Source: Acuticoccus sediminis
Lineage (GTDB): Bacteria; Pseudomonadota; Alphaproteobacteria; Rhizobiales; Amorphaceae
NCBI RefSeq assembly: GCF_003258595.1
Contig: NZ_QHHQ01000003.1
Location: 62,001 to 126,000, forward strand
DNA length: 64,000 nucleotides
Reading direction: 5' to 3'
In this document: piece after piece, positions 27,142 through 38,538 of the stretch
How the letters are laid out: every line of letters begins with the position of its first letter
How positions within the stretch are numbered: position 1 is the first letter of the stretch
Notes under the pieces: generated by a model
Seen by the model: only the letters and a program-made list of their open reading frames with translations
What the model was told of the DNA's origin: nothing
The model's database searches: none
Made by a program: the position numbers and the translations under genes

Positions 27142-27443
27142 TTGACGATCGCGGCCACAGCGCCGCAACACTGGGGGCCGGGTACAACCGGCGATAGCGG
27201 CGACGCCGCGGAACGGCGAAGCGGCAGTGCCGCGGCGCTACGACAGGGCCAAGGCACGGCGAAGCGGTCGCCGCGTGCACGAACGAAGCGGCGCGAGCCG
27301 CAAACGAAAAGCGGTCCGAAGCCGCGAACAATAATCGGCGGCGATACGTTGCCGAACCGGCGGCGGAAAGCCGCCAAGACGGGTGAAGCGGCCGCAAGCC
27401 GCAGGGGAGACGACGGCACCGGGTGCCGCAGAGGGGAGTGGCG
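27142..27443. other. Gap between glpD and glpS with short repeats and hairpins
   Basis: About 300 bases with no supported gene. The 12-mer ACGGCGAAGCGG occurs at 27213-27224 and 27256-27267, with shorter copies (CGAAGCGG, TGAAGCGG) at 27284 and 27384. A clean stem-loop GGCGGC-GGAAA-GCCGCC lies at 27359-27375. The segment may hold the promoter of glpS or an RNA processing site. Confidence 0.45.
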
Positions 27444-28526
27444 ATGCTGGAATTGCGCGGCGTCAGCAAGCGCGTGGGCGAGGCGACGCACCTGGCGGAC
27501 ATTTCGCTCGCCCTGCAGCCCGGCTCGCTCAACGTCCTGCTCGGCCCGACCCTGTCCGGCAAGACCAGCCTCATGCGCCTCATGGCCGGGCTCGACCGCC
27601 CGACCTCCGGAACGATCCACTTCGATGACGCGGACGTCACCGGTGTCCCGGTCCAGAAGCGCGACGTCGCGATGGTCTACCAGCAGTTCATCAACTACCC
27701 GGCGATGACGGTGTACGAGAACATCGCCTCGCCGATGCGGATCGCCCGCAGGTCGAAGGCCGAGATCGAGACGACGGTCGCCCGCGTCGCCGGTCTCCTG
27801 AAGCTGACGCCCTACCTCGACCGCCTGCCGCTGCAGCTCTCGGGCGGCCAGCAGCAGCGCACGGCGCTGGCCCGGGCGCTCGCCAAGAACGCGCGCCTCG
27901 TGCTGCTCGACGAACCGCTCGCCAACCTCGACTACAAGCTGCGCGAGGAACTGCGGGCGGAGCTGCCGAAGATCTTCGCCGAATCGGGCGCGATCTTCGT
28001 CTACGCCACGGCCGAGCCGGAGGAGGCGCTGCTCCTCGGCGGCAACACCGCGACCCTCAAGGAGGGGCGGATCACCCAGTTCGGCCCGACGGTCGACGTC
28101 TACCGCCGTCCCAACACGCTCGACACCGCGCGGACCTTCTCGGACCCGCCGCTGAACGCGGTCGAGGTGAGGAAATCCGGCGGGATCTTCCTGCACGAGA
28201 GCGGCTTCGACCTCGCAGTGCCGCCGGACTTCGCGGGCCTTGCCGACGGGACCTACGCCATCGGCGTCCGACCGCACCACCTTCAGCCGCACGCCGAGGC
28301 GGGGATGCTGACGCTTCCCGCCACCGTGCGCGTCACCGAGATCACCGGATCGGAGAGCTTCGTGCACATGACGTGCCTGGGCGAGCCGTTCGTCATGCTG
28401 GCGCACGGCATCCACGACTACCGGGCGGGCGACGACCTCACGGTCTCGTTCGCGCCCCGGCATCTCCTCGTGTTCGACATGAACGGCGACGCCGTCATGG
28501 GCGACGGCGGACGGATGGCGGCCTGA
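27444..28526 (+). CDS. glpS: Glycerol ABC transporter ATP-binding protein GlpS
   Basis: 360 residues. One of two different ATPases of the rhizobial glycerol importer. Motifs: Walker A GPTLSGKTS (34-42), signature LSGGQQQR (132-139) and Walker B LVLLDEPLANLD (152-163). The switch His, normally in VYVTHD, is replaced: here the text is VYATAEPEEA with Ala at 190. A C-terminal OB-like regulatory region of the MalK type follows (IGVRPHHLQPH). It precedes glpT by two bases. The missing His suggests that one of the two ATP sites is not catalytic. Confidence 0.92.
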   Translation: MLELRGVSKRVGEATHLADISLALQPGSLNVLLGPTLSGKTSLMRLMAGLDRPTSGTIHFDDADVTGVPVQKRDVAMVYQQFINYPAMTVYENIASPMRIARRSKAEIETTVARVAGLLKLTPYLDRLPLQLSGGQQQRTALARALAKNARLVLLDEPLANLDYKLREELRAELPKIFAESGAIFVYATAEPEEALLLGGNTATLKEGRITQFGPTVDVYRRPNTLDTARTFSDPPLNAVEVRKSGGIFLHESGFDLAVPPDFAGLADGTYAIGVRPHHLQPHAEAGMLTLPATVRVTEITGSESFVHMTCLGEPFVMLAHGIHDYRAGDDLTVSFAPRHLLVFDMNGDAVMGDGGRMAA

Positions 28527-28528
28527 CC

Positions 28529-29592
<1,064 letters not shown>

Positions 29593-29596
<4 letters not shown>

Positions 29597-30458
29597 CCAA
29601 GACCGAGAACAACAAGGCCTGGTTCCTCGTCCTGCCGGTGCTCCTCCTGGTGGCGATGAACGCGATCATCCCGCTGATGACGGTGGTGAACTACTCCCTC
29701 CAGGAGAGCTTCATCGCCGGCTTCTGGGACTGGGTCGGCACCCGCCACTACGAGGACGTGCTGCACTCCGAGCGCTTCCACGCCGCGCTGATCCGCCAGT
29801 TCGCGTTCACCTTCATCATCCTCGCCATCGAGGTTCCGCTGGGGGTCGCCGTCGCGCTGGCGATGCCGCGCAAGGGCGCCTGGGCGTCGGTCTGCCTCGT
29901 CCTCATGGCGCTGCCGCTGCTGATTCCGTGGAACGTGGTCGGCGCGATCTGGAACATCTTCGCGCTGCCCGAGATCGGACTTCTCGGCTGGGGCCTCAAC
30001 TCGCTGGGCTTCAACTACAACTACACCAACCAGCCGGTGTCGGCCTGGTTCACCGTCATCCTGATGGACGTCTGGCACTGGACCTCTCTCGTCGTGCTCC
30101 TCGCCTACGCCGGACTGCAGTCCATCGACGAGGCGTACTACCGCGCGGCGAAGATCGACGGGGCCTCGCGCTGGGCCGTGTTCCGCTACATCCAGCTGCC
30201 GAAAATGAAGACCGTGCTGATCATCGCGATCCTGCTGCGCTTCATCGACTCGTTCATGATCTACACGGAGCCCTTCGTCCTGACCGGCGGCGGCCCCGGC
30301 AACGCGACGACGTTCCTCTCGATCGACCTCGTGAAGGCGGCGGTTGGCGAGTTCAACCTCGGCATCGCGGCGGCCATGTCCATCATCTACTTCCTGATGA
30401 CGCTGCTCGTCTGCTGGCTCTTCTTCACCCTGATGACCAAGGACAAGGAGGCCGGCCA

Positions 30459-30462
<4 letters not shown>
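29593..30462 (+). CDS. glpP: Glycerol ABC transporter permease GlpP
   Basis: 289 residues with six hydrophobic segments and the EAA loop EAYYRAAKIDGASRWAVFRY that contacts an ATPase. It is of the MalF/UgpA type (carbohydrate uptake family 1). TGGGPGNATTFLSIDL is a typical family segment before the last membrane helices. Both ends overlap neighbours by four bases (glpT and glpQ), so expression is tightly coupled. Confidence 0.93.
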
Positions 30463-31339
<877 letters not shown>

Positions 31340-31340
<1 letters not shown>

Positions 31341-31711
31341 TGCTGCGACGCGCGCTCCTCGCGGCGGGCTTCGTCCTCGTCGCCGCACCGGCGCTGGCGC
31401 AGGCCGCCGAGCCGACCATCGCCGAGCGCCTCGGGCTCGGCTGGATGGCCTGGACGTGGCAGACGGCGGTCTTCTTCGCCTCCATCGCCGCCGCGCTCCT
31501 CCTGATGACGGGGTGGGAGCTGGTGCGCCCCGGCGGGCACCCGCGCGACGGGGCGCTCGGCCTGCGCACCACTCGCGGCGACAGGCTGTTCATTTCGCTC
31601 CTCGCCGCCGCCTACATCCACCTCGGCTGGCTCGCCGTCGCCACCGGACCGCTGTGGATCGCCTCGATCATCGCGGTGGTCGTGGCGATCGTCGTGTTCC
31701 TCGTGGTGTGA
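31340..31711 (+). CDS. glpU: GlpU, DUF2160 small membrane protein of the glycerol operon
   Basis: 123 residues. A signal-like first helix is followed by WMAWTWQTAVFFASIAAALL and two further membrane helices; TTRGDRLFISLLAAAYIHL is the DUF2160 core. In rhizobia this gene always sits in the glycerol operon, usually directly before the binding protein glpV. Its role is unknown; it may be an accessory membrane subunit. Here the next gene is on the other strand. Confidence 0.88.
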
Positions 31712-31721
31712 GATGGCCGGC

Positions 31722-32042
31722 TCAGGCGCGCTTGCAGTCGATCGTCGAGCCACCCTTGTGGTCGTGGAAGGTCAGCGAGCGCTTGGTCGTGTTGAAGACC
31801 GAGTAGTGGCCGCCCTTGGTCGTGAAGAGGCCGTAGTCGGCGTTGCCGCCGGTCTCGATCCACGCGATCGATTCGCTCTTGCCGTCGACGTCGACGCTGC
31901 GGGAGGACAGGGCGAGCCTGGTGTCGCCGCACTTCCAGTCGCCGACAAATGCGTCGCGGCCGAGGTCGGCCTTGTTGCTCAAACAGCCGGCGAGGCCGAC
32001 CGCGACCAGCGCGGCGCAAACGCCGAAGACCCGAAACACCAT
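31722..32042 (-). CDS. Small lipoprotein of unknown function
   Basis: 106 residues with a lipoprotein signal: MVFRVFGVCAALVAVGLAGC, Cys20 being the lipid site. The mature part includes DWKCGDTRLALSSRSVDVDG and ends GGSTIDCKRA, with two Cys that could pair; it may be a small beta-sheet domain. No family recognised. It is antisense to the operon and splits glpU from glpV, which normally touch. It faces glpU tail to tail (10 bases) and is divergent from glpV. Confidence 0.7.
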   Translation of the reverse strand: MVFRVFGVCAALVAVGLAGCLSNKADLGRDAFVGDWKCGDTRLALSSRSVDVDGKSESIAWIETGGNADYGLFTTKGGHYSVFNTTKRSLTFHDHKGGSTIDCKRA

Positions 32043-32159
32043 ACGTATCCTGACCTTGCGTGGGCTTGGCGCGCAGGGACCGGCGCCCGAGCGGTTGCAT
32101 CCATATCAGCAGCCGCGGGGCAATAACACGTCCAACGAGAACGAAGGGAGACGAAGCGC

Positions 32160-33902
<1,743 letters not shown>

Positions 33903-33943
33903 GCCGCTGACATCCCGGCCCTCCGGCTTCGACGACCTCCAGC

Positions 33944-33970
33944 GGGGCGCCCTTGCGGCGCCCCGTTTTC
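33944..33970 (+). terminator. Rho-independent terminator of the glp operon
   Basis: An 8-bp stem GGGGCGCC-CTTGC-GGCGCCCC is followed by GTTTTCATTT, the best classical terminator in the window. It starts 41 bases after the glpV stop. Confidence 0.85.
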
Positions 33971-34097
33971 ATTTGTGCCGCCGTTTGTTGCACTCTGCCG
34001 TCAGACCGCTGGTCCGGTTCGGGCGATCACCCGATCGGGATCAGGGTTGAGACTGGCCCGCCGACGCGCTGGGCCATAGTCTGAAGGGGAGACGGCA

Positions 34098-34541
34098 ATG
34101 AGCGAGCGGATGGGGATGGGCTGGGGACGGGCGATCATGCGATGCCTGCTCGGCGCGTTCCTCGCGGCGTTCGTCGGCTCGGTCGTGAGCGCGCTCGTCC
34201 TCGTGCTCGGGCTGATGCTCGCCCGGGCGACCCAGGCGCCGTCCGAGAGCTGGCCGACCTTCGTGCAGCTTGCCGCCGCGTTCTGGATCTACGTGCGGTT
34301 CGCCGCGGTGATCGTCGGCCTGCCGGCGCTCGTCGTGGGAATTCCGATCTGGTTCGGCCTCGACCGCTTCGGGCTGCGGCCGCGCCGCGGGCTGATCGCC
34401 GGGGCGGTCTTCGGCCTCGTCTTCGGCGTCCCGTTCGTGCACCTCTTCACGCCGATCTGCGTCGTCGTCGGGGCGATTGCCGGCTGGGGCAGCGTCAAGC
34501 TCGTCAACAGGTGGCTTCCGGCGGAGATGGACGCGCCGTGA
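34098..34541 (+). CDS. Small integral membrane protein
   Basis: 147 residues with about four hydrophobic segments (near 14-42, 58-86, 101-118 and 120-135). No motif of known function was recognised. The charged turn WFGLDRFGLRPRRG separates the two halves. The C-terminal part (GLVFGVPFVHLF to SVKLVNRWLP) is repeated in degraded form by the open frame right behind it. An AGGGGAGA ribosome site lies upstream of the ATG. Confidence 0.7.
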   Translation: MSERMGMGWGRAIMRCLLGAFLAAFVGSVVSALVLVLGLMLARATQAPSESWPTFVQLAAAFWIYVRFAAVIVGLPALVVGIPIWFGLDRFGLRPRRGLIAGAVFGLVFGVPFVHLFTPICVVVGAIAGWGSVKLVNRWLPAEMDAP

Positions 34542-34617
34542 GCCCGATGCGCGCCGCCGGACCGGTCCGTGCAGCGCAGCGGGCCGCGGACGACGACGGG
34601 CGGGGGAGAGGGGGCCG

Positions 34618-34776
34618 ATGGCCGGGCAGTTCGTCGAGGGGCTGGTGGTGTCCGGCGTTCCCGTCGGCCATGCGTTTGCGCCGCTCCGCGGCATCGGCGG
34701 GACGCTGGCGGGGTTCCGGAGCGTCCGGCTCGTTGACCGGTGGGTGCCCGGACCCGCGGAGCGGCCGGTGCGCTAG
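34618..34776 (+). pseudogene. Truncated tandem copy of the preceding membrane protein
   Basis: A 52-codon frame from the ATG at 34618 with a purine-rich ribosome site. Its product aligns with the last 45 residues of the upstream protein: GLVVSGVPVGHAFAPL against GLVFGVPFVHLFTPI, and SVRLVDRWVP against SVKLVNRWLP. The first two thirds of the gene are missing. This is best read as the remnant of a tandem duplication; a short expressed protein is not excluded. Confidence 0.55.
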
Positions 34777-36011
34777 TCGCGCAGCCAGCCGTCCAGGAAG
34801 ACCACGCCCTCGCAGCCGGCGAAGCGGGCGAGGCGGGTAAGCTCCGCCTCCAGCGCCCGCGCCCTCGCGGCGCCGAATCGCACGCCCGGCTCCGGCCACA
34901 CCCCGGTCACCTCGAGCGCGCCGGAGGTTCCGCGCGTCATGTCGATCCGACCGACGAAGCGGTCCCCCTCAAGGATCGGAAACACGTAGTAGCCGTAGCG
35001 GCGCTTCGGCTTCGGCACGTAGATCTCGATCCGGTAGTGGAAGTCGAACAGGGCCTCCGTGCGGCGGCGGTCGCGCACCATGGGGTCGAAGGGGCTGACG
35101 ATGCGAAGCCGCGCGGTCGGACCGGCGGTCTCCAGCGGGGCGCCGTCGGCAAAGGCGTAGGCCGGGCGCACGGTGCCGTCCGCGAGGGTGATCCCGATGC
35201 GGCGCAGCCGGCCGGCGTTGCGCGACAGCCAGCCCTCCGCCTCGGCGGTGGTGATCAGCTCGAAGAAGTCGGCGAGCTGGCGGGGCGTGGCGAAGCCGAG
35301 CCGCTCCAGCGCCGCCTCGGCTGCCCAGTCGACGATCTCCTCGTCGGTGACCTCGTGGGCGTGGATATCCGGCGGAACGACGCGTTCGGTGAGGTCGTAG
35401 ACCTTCTGGAACGCCTCGCGGTGGCAGACGGAGAGCTGCCCGGTGCGCCAGAGGAACTCGAGCGCGACCTTGCTGGGCTGCCAGTTCCACCACCCGGCGG
35501 AGGACTTCTCCTCCTCGAAGTCGCGCGACAGGGTGGGGCCGTTGTCGCGGATGTGGGCGAGGACCTCGTCGCACTGGCTGAGGTCGCGGCCGTGCCGGTC
35601 GCCCCAGCGCTCGCGCAGGGCCGCCTCGGCGGTGCGGAAGCGGCGCCGCCAGTACGGCCAGAACGCCATCGGAATGAGGCTGGCGTCGTGCGTCCACCCC
35701 TCGAACAGCAGCCGCTGGTCGAGGAGGCGGGTCAGCGTGCCGGGACGGTAACGATGGTGGCGGGCGTAGAGGATCATGTGATGCGCCCGCGCGACGGTGG
35801 ACACCGAATCCACCTGCACGAAGCCGATCTGGCGGATCGTATCGCTCACGGTCGCGGGGTCGGCGGGGCCGGTCGGCGGTGCGGCCAGCCGGTGGCGCGT
35901 CAGGAAGACGTGCCGGGCCTCGGCATTGCTGAGGATGAGCTCGGGCGCCGCCGCGCGTGGGGCGCGCGGTCGGGTCGGGCTGGGGAGGGGGGAAGGATCG
36001 CGCTCGGTCAC
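34773..36011 (-). CDS. YcaQ-like DNA glycosylase (HTH_42 / winged-helix family)
   Basis: 412 residues from a GTG at 36009-36011 that overlaps the stop of the His-rich gene (GTGA). The protein belongs to the HTH_42 family, whose members remove alkylated or crosslinked bases from DNA. The catalytic region is QIGFVQVDSVSTVARAHH; the Q-V-D text fits the Q-x-D form of E. coli YcaQ, while AlkZ has Q-x-Q. Other family blocks are LFEGWTHDASLIPMAFWPYW and VSPFDPMVRDRRRTEALF. Its place as last gene of a guanidine operon is unusual. Confidence 0.85.
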   Translation of the reverse strand: MTERDPSPLPSPTRPRAPRAAAPELILSNAEARHVFLTRHRLAAPPTGPADPATVSDTIRQIGFVQVDSVSTVARAHHMILYARHHRYRPGTLTRLLDQRLLFEGWTHDASLIPMAFWPYWRRRFRTAEAALRERWGDRHGRDLSQCDEVLAHIRDNGPTLSRDFEEEKSSAGWWNWQPSKVALEFLWRTGQLSVCHREAFQKVYDLTERVVPPDIHAHEVTDEEIVDWAAEAALERLGFATPRQLADFFELITTAEAEGWLSRNAGRLRRIGITLADGTVRPAYAFADGAPLETAGPTARLRIVSPFDPMVRDRRRTEALFDFHYRIEIYVPKPKRRYGYYVFPILEGDRFVGRIDMTRGTSGALEVTGVWPEPGVRFGAARARALEAELTRLARFAGCEGVVFLDGWLRD

Positions 36012-36523
36012 ACCGGGGAGAGAGCGCGAGCCTCCTCGAAGGTCAACTCCATCGTCGCCCTGCCGTCGAAATAGACGAAGGCGAGCGATGAGCGCTTGGA
36101 GACCATCGCCGCCGGGAGCGGGTCGTAGCGGAACGAGCCGCCGCCGAGATGGGGCGTCAGCGAAGCCATGTCCGCCGAGGTGCCGAGCGCGACGCGCAGC
36201 AGCTTCAGCTCCGCCCCGTCGGCCCGGCGGCCGACGAAGGGGATCCCGGCGAGGCGCAGGAAGCTCGTCGGGTCGCCGGTGTGCCGGAAGCCCTCGACGA
36301 AGGCCGTTTCGACGAGGTCGAGGTCCGGCTCGTGCGGGGCGTGTTCGTGGACGTCGCCGCCGTGGGGGTCGTGCGGCGTCTGCCACTGCACGGTGCCGCG
36401 GTTGTGGCCGTGTGCATGGGAATGGGAATGGGAATGGGAATGCGCCTCGGCGTGGGCATGCGCGTGGCCGCCGGCGGGGCGGACGGCGTACGGGTTGTAG
36501 GGCTCGTCGTGGCCGCGGTGCAT
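36008..36523 (-). CDS. Histidine-rich protein, possible metal chaperone for the guanidine hydrolase
   Basis: 171 residues. Seventeen of the first 64 residues are His, mostly in an alternating run (residues 20-40, HSHSHSHSHAHGH), then HDPHGGDVHEHAPHEPD. The C-terminal 100 residues look folded (LKLLRVALGTSADMASLTPH, SSLAFVYFDGRATMELTFEE) but match no family I know. The ATG is 4 bases after the hydrolase stop, with GAGAAGG as ribosome site, so the two proteins are made together. His-rich tails of this kind store or deliver Ni, Zn or Co (compare HypB and UreE). A role in loading the hydrolase is an inference. Confidence 0.75.
   Translation of the reverse strand: MHRGHDEPYNPYAVRPAGGHAHAHAEAHSHSHSHSHAHGHNRGTVQWQTPHDPHGGDVHEHAPHEPDLDLVETAFVEGFRHTGDPTSFLRLAGIPFVGRRADGAELKLLRVALGTSADMASLTPHLGGGSFRYDPLPAAMVSKRSSLAFVYFDGRATMELTFEEARALSPV
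36415..36442. repeat. Hexanucleotide tandem repeat inside the His-rich gene
   Basis: Four to five copies of gggaat/catggg-type hexamers encode the His-Ser run. Such repeats can slip, so the length of the His tract may vary between strains. Confidence 0.7.
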
Positions 36524-36527
36524 GGGG

Positions 36528-37742
36528 TCAGGCCTTCTCGTAGTCGATGGGCTTGTCGATGATGGACCGGTGCTTGCCGAGCGTGCCGTGGGCGCACATC
36601 GACCCGAGCGCCTCGACCGCGACGCGCACGCCCATCAGCGCGGTGATGTCGGACGTGTCGTAGGGCGGCGAGACCTCGACGACCTCGAGGCCGCAGATCC
36701 CGGGAGCGCAGACGAGGCCGAGGATCTTCAGCGCCTCGCGCGGCAGGAAGCCGCCGGGCTCGGGCCAGCCGGTGCCGGGAACGAAGCCGCAGTCGAGGCT
36801 GTCGACGTCGAAGGAGATGTAGACCGCGTCCGCGTCCTTCCAGGCGAGCTCCAGCGCGATCTCGGCCGTCTTCTCGAGGCCGTACTCCTCGATGTCCTCG
36901 ATGGTCAGCACGTTCGTCTGGCGCCGGAATGCCTCCTTCGCGCCGGGGCGGGGGACCTGCCAGCCGCCGATCCCGAGTTGCACGAGGTTCACCGCCGGCA
37001 CGTTCGGAAGGTTCGTCGCCCAGAACCAGGGCGTCGTGTGCATCCGCTCGTCGAGATCCTTCTCCTGGATGTCGATGTGACGGTCGAAGTGGATGATGCC
37101 GATGCGCTTGGAGGTGTTCTCCGCGATGCCGCGCACGCAGGGAAAGCCGATCGAGTGGTCCCCGCCGAGGATGATCGGCAGCGCGCCCGAGGCGAAGACA
37201 TGGCCGACGCCGCGGCTGATCTGGTCGAACGACTTTTCGAGGTTGCCGGGGATCGTGAAGACGTCGCCCGCGTCGCACAGGGTCATCTGCTCGCGCAGGT
37301 CGACGCCGAGCTCGTAGTTGTAGGTCGTGTAGAGCGCGGAGATGCGGCGGATCCCCTGCGGCCCGAAGCGGGTTCCTGGCCGGTAGGTGGTGCCGGAATC
37401 GAACGGGACGCCGAGCACCGCGGCGTCGTACTTGGCGACGTCCCTGATGTTCTCCACGTAGGGCGCCTTCAGGAAGGTGTTGATGCCGGCGAAGTGCGGC
37501 AGCTCGCCCCGCGCGAAGGTCGGGATCGTCCGGTCTTCCAAAGAGGGCGCCCCGGGCAGCCCCATCTCCAGCGCCCACTTCTGCTCGCGCGCCCAGGCGC
37601 TGCCGGGCAGCTTGTCCTCCGCCTCGAGCGCCTTCCAGCCGCGCGTCTCGCGGGCGTTGAAGTCCGGATGGTGCGCCCGCGCCGGCGCCGGCCGGCTACG
37701 GGCGCCGGCCTTCCGGGACAGGCGGACGGGTTGGTCGTTCAT
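36528..37742 (-). CDS. gdmH: Agmatinase-family ureohydrolase, probable guanidine hydrolase
   Basis: 404 residues, about 100 longer than E. coli agmatinase, with an N-terminal extension before the core. Metal-binding blocks of the arginase fold are present: GGDHS (193-197), FDRHIDIQ (219-226; the usual text is D-A-H-x-D) and SFDVDSLD (310-317), plus GLEVVEVSPPYDTSD. The operon starts with a guanidine-I riboswitch and holds a guanidine/urea-type ABC importer, the same set of functions as the Synechocystis locus of the Ni-dependent guanidine hydrolase GdmH. So urea plus ammonia from guanidine is the likely reaction; agmatine or another guanidino compound is the alternative. The ghaA/ghaB nickel helpers are not in the window. 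The start overlaps the ATPase gene by 47 bases. Confidence 0.75.
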   Translation of the reverse strand: MNDQPVRLSRKAGARSRPAPARAHHPDFNARETRGWKALEAEDKLPGSAWAREQKWALEMGLPGAPSLEDRTIPTFARGELPHFAGINTFLKAPYVENIRDVAKYDAAVLGVPFDSGTTYRPGTRFGPQGIRRISALYTTYNYELGVDLREQMTLCDAGDVFTIPGNLEKSFDQISRGVGHVFASGALPIILGGDHSIGFPCVRGIAENTSKRIGIIHFDRHIDIQEKDLDERMHTTPWFWATNLPNVPAVNLVQLGIGGWQVPRPGAKEAFRRQTNVLTIEDIEEYGLEKTAEIALELAWKDADAVYISFDVDSLDCGFVPGTGWPEPGGFLPREALKILGLVCAPGICGLEVVEVSPPYDTSDITALMGVRVAVEALGSMCAHGTLGKHRSIIDKPIDYEKA

Positions 37743-38538
37743 GAGAGACGTCCTTCACGTTCGTGTCCGTCACGAGGGTGAGATGCGGCGCCGCGGGAGC
37801 GGGCGCCTCCACCGGGACGGGAGTCTTGAGGGGAATGTCGTAGGTGATCGTCGCGCCGTAGGCGTGCGGGTGCTGCGGGTCGTGACGGATCTTGTCGAAG
37901 ACGAGGACGCGGGTGCCGAGCTCGAAGGCTTCCTTGATGTCGTGGGTGACCATGAAGACGGTCATCCCCGTCTCTCGCCAGAGCTCGGTCAGGAGCTCCT
38001 GCATCTCGCGTCGGGTGCCGGGGTCGAGCGCGCCGAAAGGCTCGTCGAGGAGCAGGATCTTCGGCCGGCGCAGCAGGGCCTGGCCGAGCGCCAGACGCTG
38101 CTGCATGCCGCCGGAGAGCTGCGCCGGCCAGCGCCCTGCCGCGTGGGTGAGGCCGAGGCGCTGCATCATCGCCCCCGCTTTCTCGCGCGCGGCGCGGCGT
38201 CGGGCACCGAAGAGGCGGGCGAACGGGCCGCCGGTCTCGATCTCGAATGGCAGCGTCAGGTTTTCCATCACCGTGAGGTGCGGGAAGACCGAGCACTTCT
38301 GGAACACGATGCCCCGGTCCGGGTCCGGCTCGGCGGCGATCGGCGCGCCTTCGATGAGGACGGCACCAGCGGTCGGCCGCTCCTGACCGAGGAGGATGCG
38401 CAGGAACGTCGACTTGCCGCAGCCCGACGCGCCGACGATCGTCACCATCGCGCCTTCGGCGACGTCCATCGAGACGCGCTCCAGGATCGGAAATTCGCCA
38501 TAGGTGACGCCGAGCCGGCGCACCTCAACGAAACTCAT
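37696..38538 (-). CDS. NitT/TauT-type ABC transporter ATP-binding protein (guanidine importer)
   Basis: 280 residues from the ATG at 38536-38538, which overlaps the permease stop (ATGA). Walker A GASGCGKST (36-44), Q-loop IVFQKCSVFPHL, signature LSGGMQQR, Walker B ILLLDEPFGALDP and switch His in MVTHDIKEAF are all intact. After VLVFDKIRHDPQHPHAYGA comes a tail of about 60 residues rich in Pro, longer than in most SsuB/TauB proteins; its end overlaps the hydrolase gene in another frame. Confidence 0.9.
   Translation of the reverse strand: MSFVEVRRLGVTYGEFPILERVSMDVAEGAMVTIVGASGCGKSTFLRILLGQERPTAGAVLIEGAPIAAEPDPDRGIVFQKCSVFPHLTVMENLTLPFEIETGGPFARLFGARRRAAREKAGAMMQRLGLTHAAGRWPAQLSGGMQQRLALGQALLRRPKILLLDEPFGALDPGTRREMQELLTELWRETGMTVFMVTHDIKEAFELGTRVLVFDKIRHDPQHPHAYGATITYDIPLKTPVPVEAPAPAAPHLTLVTDTNVKDVSHERPTRPPVPEGRRP

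Noticed and set aside
27142-27708. Plus-strand frame between glpD and glpS
   Set aside because: It has no ribosome site, overlaps glpS in another frame and encodes an Arg/Pro/Gly-rich product.
36415-36442. Short tandem repeat as a CRISPR or mobile element
   Set aside because: The hexamers simply encode the His-Ser run of the His-rich protein; there are no spacers.
36528-37742. Plain agmatinase of polyamine synthesis
   Set aside because: No arginine decarboxylase or polyamine gene is near, and the riboswitch upstream responds to guanidine in all known ykkC-I cases.
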